A stretch of DNA of 17,481 nucleotides. Source: CAVZLD01 sp964522605 (lineage in GTDB: Bacteria; Planctomycetota; Planctomycetia; Pirellulales; Pirellulaceae). Where the stretch lies: assembly GCA_964522605.1 (NCBI GenBank), contig CAZFWV010000121.1:1-17481 (forward strand). Direction: 5' to 3'. A program made the translations under genes and the position numbers. The notes under the pieces are model-generated. The model did no database searches. It was given only the letters and a program-made list of their open reading frames with translations, and was not told the origin of the DNA. Positions 14,282 to 17,481 of the stretch are shown one piece after another; the first letter of the stretch is position 1, and each line of letters opens with the position of its first letter.

Positions 14282-16747
14282 GTGAATCGCCAAACGGATG
14301 TCGGGCATGCTTCGACGCAGGATGATTTGGCGACAATCTCCCTCGACGTCGTACAGCAGCGACTCGAATGTTCCCTTGAAGGGCTTACGCCGGATGATGT
14401 CCTGCAAAGGCAGTCCCGGTTCGGCTACAACGAACTGGTCGAGGAAAAGGTCAATCCTCTCCGCAAGTTCCTTTCTTATTTCTGGGGACCGATCCCCTGG
14501 ATGATCGAGGCGGCTGCTGTATTGTCTGCGCTCGTTCGTCACTGGGCCGATTTCGGGATTATCCTGACGTTGCTGCTAGTCAACGCAATCGTTGGGTTCT
14601 GGGAGGAATATCAGGCGGGCAATGCGATTGCGGCGTTGAAAGCCAAATTGGCGTTGGGGGCTCGAGTCAAGCGCGGCGGCAAGTGGCTTTCCGTACCGGC
14701 TCGCGAGCTTGTACCCGGGGATCGGATCCGCATTCGACTCGGTGACATCGTTCCGGCCGACGCTCGTTTGCTGGAAGGGGATTCGCTCGAGGTCGACCAG
14801 TCAGCGCTCACTGGCGAGTCTTTACCGGTAACCCGAAAACCTGGCGAGGCGATCTACTCGGGATCGATTATTCGCCAAGGGGAAACGGACGGCCTGGTCT
14901 ATGGCACCGGGAGCAATACCTATTTCGGCCGAACGGCGCACCTTGTTGAATCTGCGCACACGACGAGCCATTTCCAGATGGCCGTTCTGAAGATTGGTGA
15001 CTTCTTGATTGTTGTTGCTGTATCTCTAGTCATCCTGATTCTCTTGGTCGCATTGTTTCGCGGTGATCCGATGGCCGAGACGCTGCAGTTCGCCCTCGTG
15101 CTGACGGTCGCCGCGATCCCAGTCGCCATGCCGACGGTGTTGTCCGTGACGATGGCGGTGGGTGCCCGGATCCTGGCTCGTGGAGAGGCAATTGTCAGCC
15201 GGTTGGCGTCGATCGAAGAACTCGCCGGCATGGATATCCTTTGCTCCGACAAGACGGGCACATTGACCCAAAACAAGCTGAAGCTTGGCGAACCGTTTCT
15301 GATGGACGGTGTCAGCTCGGACCAGATCCTTCGGGCTGCCTCACTGGCTTCACGCGCCGAGGATCAGGATGCGATTGATCAAGCCGTGCTGGCTGGACGT
15401 GAAGACACGACGGGCACACCCGACGACGAAGTGACGCACTACCAACCCTTTGATCCTGTTCAGAAACGGACCGAAGCCGTGGTACGCCGATCTGACGGAG
15501 TCGAGTTCAAGACCAGCAAAGGCGCACCGCAGGTGATTCTTGCGCTGGTAGCGGACGCCGACGAAATTCGTCCGCAGGTCGATCGGGCGATTGATGGGTT
15601 TGCGAAACGAGGCTTCCGGTCACTCGGTGTCGCCCAGACAGATGAAACGGGACGCTGGCACTTTCTAGGCGTATTGCCCTTGTACGATCCACCGCGGGAG
15701 GACTCGCGGACGACGATTGCTACCGCGCGCCAAATGGGCTGCCAGGTGAAGATGGTCACGGGAGACCAATTGGCCATCGCACGTGAAATCGCGGGCCAAC
15801 TTGCGATGGGACAGAACATCGTGGATGCGAACGTCTTCCAAACTACCAGCTATCACGAATCCGCACAGGTTAATCAGTTGCTCGAACAGGCTGATGGGTT
15901 CGCGCAGGTCTATCCGGAGCACAAGTTTCATATTGTAGATACGCTGCAGAAACATGGGCATATCGTCGGGATGACCGGAGACGGCGTGAACGATGCTCCG
16001 GCACTGAGAAAAGCAGACTGCGGTATCGCCGTATCGGGGGCGACGGACGCCGCGCGGGCCGCCGCCGATATTGTCCTGCTGTCCTCTGGTCTGGCTGTCG
16101 TCATTGACGCGATCAAGGAAGCACGCAAGATCTTCCAACGGATGAACAGCTATGCTATCTACCGCATTGCTGAAACCATTCGCGTGCTGTTGTTCATGAC
16201 GCTTTCGATTCTCGTCTTCAACTTCTATCCGGTGACAGCCGTCATGATCGTCCTGTTGGCCCTGCTCAACGACGGTGCGATTCTGTCGATTGCCTACGAC
16301 CGGGTGCGCTATGCGAATGAACCCGAACGCTGGAACATGCGGTTGGTGCTCGGCGTGGCAAGTGTCTTGGGACTTGCGGGCGTCGCGGCATCGTTTGGGT
16401 TGTTCTACCTTGCAGAACGCGTTTACCACCTCGACCGCGACACGATTCAATCCTTGATCTACCTGAAGCTTTCGGTGGCTGGGCACATGACGATTTTTGT
16501 CACGCGCACGCGCGGTCCATTTTGGACCATTCGGCCCGCGAGAATACTTGTCTTGGCCGTGATCGCGACACAAATCATCGCGACGCTGATCGCCGTCTTC
16601 GGAATCTTCATGGCGCCCATCGGATGGGACCGAGCCCTCTTCGTGTGGTTGTACGCCCTAGTGTGGTTTCTGCTGAACGATCGATTGAAGGTTCTGGCTT
16701 ACCGCATCTTTGACCGGCCCGATAGCGGGTACTTGAGAAAGCAGTAA
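14282..16747 (+). CDS. P3A-type proton-pumping P-type ATPase
   Basis: An 821-residue membrane pump that should export H+ at the cost of ATP. Helices M1/M2 lie at about 68-108, the actuator loop has TGES (177-180), M3/M4 lie at about 240-295 with AAIPVAMPTV, the phosphorylation site is CSDKTGTLT (D323), and the hinge is MTGDGVNDAP (564-573, D567). The C-terminal membrane helices follow. Residues that mark plant/fungal plasma-membrane H+-ATPases are conserved: N101 in M2 (VNAIVGFWEE), R634 in M5 (ETIRV) and D664 in M6 (LLNDGAILSI), equivalent to Arabidopsis AHA2 N106, R655 and D684. The long C-terminal autoinhibitory domain of plant pumps is missing. The GTG start is supported by GAGGTGA at 14271-14277. 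The methyltransferase gene follows after 15 bp. A Na+ or Ca2+ pump is less likely because the M6 Asp motif is of the proton type. Confidence 0.9.
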   Translation: MNRQTDVGHASTQDDLATISLDVVQQRLECSLEGLTPDDVLQRQSRFGYNELVEEKVNPLRKFLSYFWGPIPWMIEAAAVLSALVRHWADFGIILTLLLVNAIVGFWEEYQAGNAIAALKAKLALGARVKRGGKWLSVPARELVPGDRIRIRLGDIVPADARLLEGDSLEVDQSALTGESLPVTRKPGEAIYSGSIIRQGETDGLVYGTGSNTYFGRTAHLVESAHTTSHFQMAVLKIGDFLIVVAVSLVILILLVALFRGDPMAETLQFALVLTVAAIPVAMPTVLSVTMAVGARILARGEAIVSRLASIEELAGMDILCSDKTGTLTQNKLKLGEPFLMDGVSSDQILRAASLASRAEDQDAIDQAVLAGREDTTGTPDDEVTHYQPFDPVQKRTEAVVRRSDGVEFKTSKGAPQVILALVADADEIRPQVDRAIDGFAKRGFRSLGVAQTDETGRWHFLGVLPLYDPPREDSRTTIATARQMGCQVKMVTGDQLAIAREIAGQLAMGQNIVDANVFQTTSYHESAQVNQLLEQADGFAQVYPEHKFHIVDTLQKHGHIVGMTGDGVNDAPALRKADCGIAVSGATDAARAAADIVLLSSGLAVVIDAIKEARKIFQRMNSYAIYRIAETIRVLLFMTLSILVFNFYPVTAVMIVLLALLNDGAILSIAYDRVRYANEPERWNMRLVLGVASVLGLAGVAASFGLFYLAERVYHLDRDTIQSLIYLKLSVAGHMTIFVTRTRGPFWTIRPARILVLAVIATQIIATLIAVFGIFMAPIGWDRALFVWLYALVWFLLNDRLKVLAYRIFDRPDSGYLRKQ

Positions 16748-16762
16748 CAGAAAGGATCGGAT

Positions 16763-17449
16763 ATGTCACCCGATACGGATCAGTACGAACCGAATGTGCT
16801 TCGCGTATTGCAGTCGAAAGACGAAACGAAGTTGTACTACAACAAGATCGCGAAAGTTTATGATCTGCTCGCGGAGAAGAGCGAGCAGCCCATGCGCGAG
16901 AAGGGACTCGAGCTCCTTGCAGCACACTCGGGCGAACGCGTTCTCGAAATCGGCTACGGGACCGGTCATTGTTTGGTCGAGCTCGCGAGAATGGTGGGAC
17001 CGAGTGGAAGCGTGTCAGGCATCGATCTTTCGGACGAGATGATGCGACTTGCCACCGAATTGATCGATCGCGAAGGACTAGCAGACCGTGTTGAGCTCGC
17101 TTGTGGCGATGCGACTCAACTACCTTATCGCGACGATTCGGTTGATGCCGTCTTTACCAGCTTTACACTTGAGTTGTTTGATACGCCGGAGATTCCCACC
17201 GTGCTGGCTGAGATCCAGCGCGTGCTCAAATCATCTGGACGGTTGGTTGTCGTGTCCATCTCGAAGGAAGGCAAGCAAGGCTTGTTGATGAAAGCCTATG
17301 AATGGACGCATAAACACTTCCCCAACCTGATGGACTGCCGACCGATCTACGTCCGCAACGCCCTGGAAGCCGCCGGCTTTCAGATCCGGAACGTTGAGAT
17401 CGAACAGATGTGGGTGCCCGTCGAAATCGTCCTGGCAGTCAAGCCATAG
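16763..17449 (+). CDS. Class I SAM-dependent methyltransferase (UbiE/Methyltransf_11-like)
   Basis: 228 residues, soluble and complete. The SAM-binding fold is clear: motif I VLEIGYGTGH (60-69), acidic motif II GIDLS (D88), CGDATQLPYRDDS (114-126) with the Asp that contacts adenine, and motif IV VDAVFTSFTLEL (127-138). The fold resembles UbiE/MenG and Methyltransf_11 enzymes, but the substrate cannot be read from the sequence. The ATG at 16763 has AAAGGA (16751-16756) six bases upstream. It begins 15 bp after the H+-ATPase stop with no promoter or hairpin between, so the two genes are probably one operon. Whether they share a function, such as membrane lipid or quinone methylation beside a proton pump, is inference. 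Confidence 0.85.
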   Translation: MSPDTDQYEPNVLRVLQSKDETKLYYNKIAKVYDLLAEKSEQPMREKGLELLAAHSGERVLEIGYGTGHCLVELARMVGPSGSVSGIDLSDEMMRLATELIDREGLADRVELACGDATQLPYRDDSVDAVFTSFTLELFDTPEIPTVLAEIQRVLKSSGRLVVVSISKEGKQGLLMKAYEWTHKHFPNLMDCRPIYVRNALEAAGFQIRNVEIEQMWVPVEIVLAVKP

Positions 17450-17481
17450 GCTCCACCACCGAAGCAAGCTCGGCGCCGAAG

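Noticed and set aside
15665..16573. 302-codon reverse-strand frame inside the P-type ATPase gene
   Set aside because: Runs opposite to highly conserved ATPase motifs; His/Arg/Gln-rich composition is typical of an antisense shadow in high-GC DNA.

Overview
The window looks like chromosomal DNA of a planctomycete, probably from the Pirellulaceae (Rhodopirellula/Blastopirellula-like) group. The main evidence is the 2543-residue protein at 6404-14035. Its N-terminus carries a SLESLEDRRLLA-type (LEPR-XLL-like) motif, and its C-terminus carries EF-hand/dockerin-like repeats followed by the GDANLNG...NTADLVQVLQ...GDWNCD...TQDLVVALQDGGYE segment. That combination is a planctomycete hallmark. Moderately high GC and loose gene packing fit as well. 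No rRNA, tRNA, CRISPR array, phage gene or transposase gene was seen.

Layout. Positions 1-578 are mostly non-coding, with several perfect or near-perfect palindromes upstream of a Mg2+ channel gene (mgtE, 579-1991, +). After 123 bp comes a full-length three-domain phosphate acetyltransferase gene (pta, 2115-4238, +). The last codons of pta run into a roughly 214-234 bp palindromic element (about 4219-4452). Its terminal inverted repeats match at 21 of 22 positions in the core. Inside lies a nested, perfect 15-bp inverted repeat around a GC-rich hairpin, plus a strong Shine-Dalgarno in front of a 30-codon ORF. Converging on it from the right is a cytoplasmic clan GH-J (GH32-like) glycosidase gene (6098-4464, -). 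A roughly 300-bp divergent intergenic region then precedes the giant mosaic secreted protein (6404-14035, +). That protein has a LamG-like domain, a Kelch propeller, a second 'WIG' propeller, two IPT/TIG domains, a metzincin-like protease core, Ig-like modules, TSP3-like calcium repeats and EF-hand repeats. A hairpin and an extended -10 promoter separate it from a P3A-type (plasma-membrane H+-ATPase-like) pump gene (14282-16747, +). A class I methyltransferase gene (16763-17449, +) follows the pump gene after 15 bp and is probably co-transcribed with it.

How the genes relate. This is mostly a set of independent housekeeping and accessory genes: Mg2+ uptake, acetyl-CoA/acetyl-phosphate interconversion, intracellular oligosaccharide hydrolysis, a giant surface or secreted protein, and proton pumping. 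Only the pump and methyltransferase genes look like an operon. No acetate kinase gene lies beside pta.

The most unusual item is the nested-palindrome element at about 4219-4452. It resembles a non-autonomous mobile or repeat element, or a structured RNA. It appears to supply the 3' end of pta, and it carries a ribosome-binding site that can be sequestered by its own coding sequence. The second is the giant protein's protease core, which has HELGH and a Met-turn but lysine where the third zinc-binding histidine of metzincins is expected.
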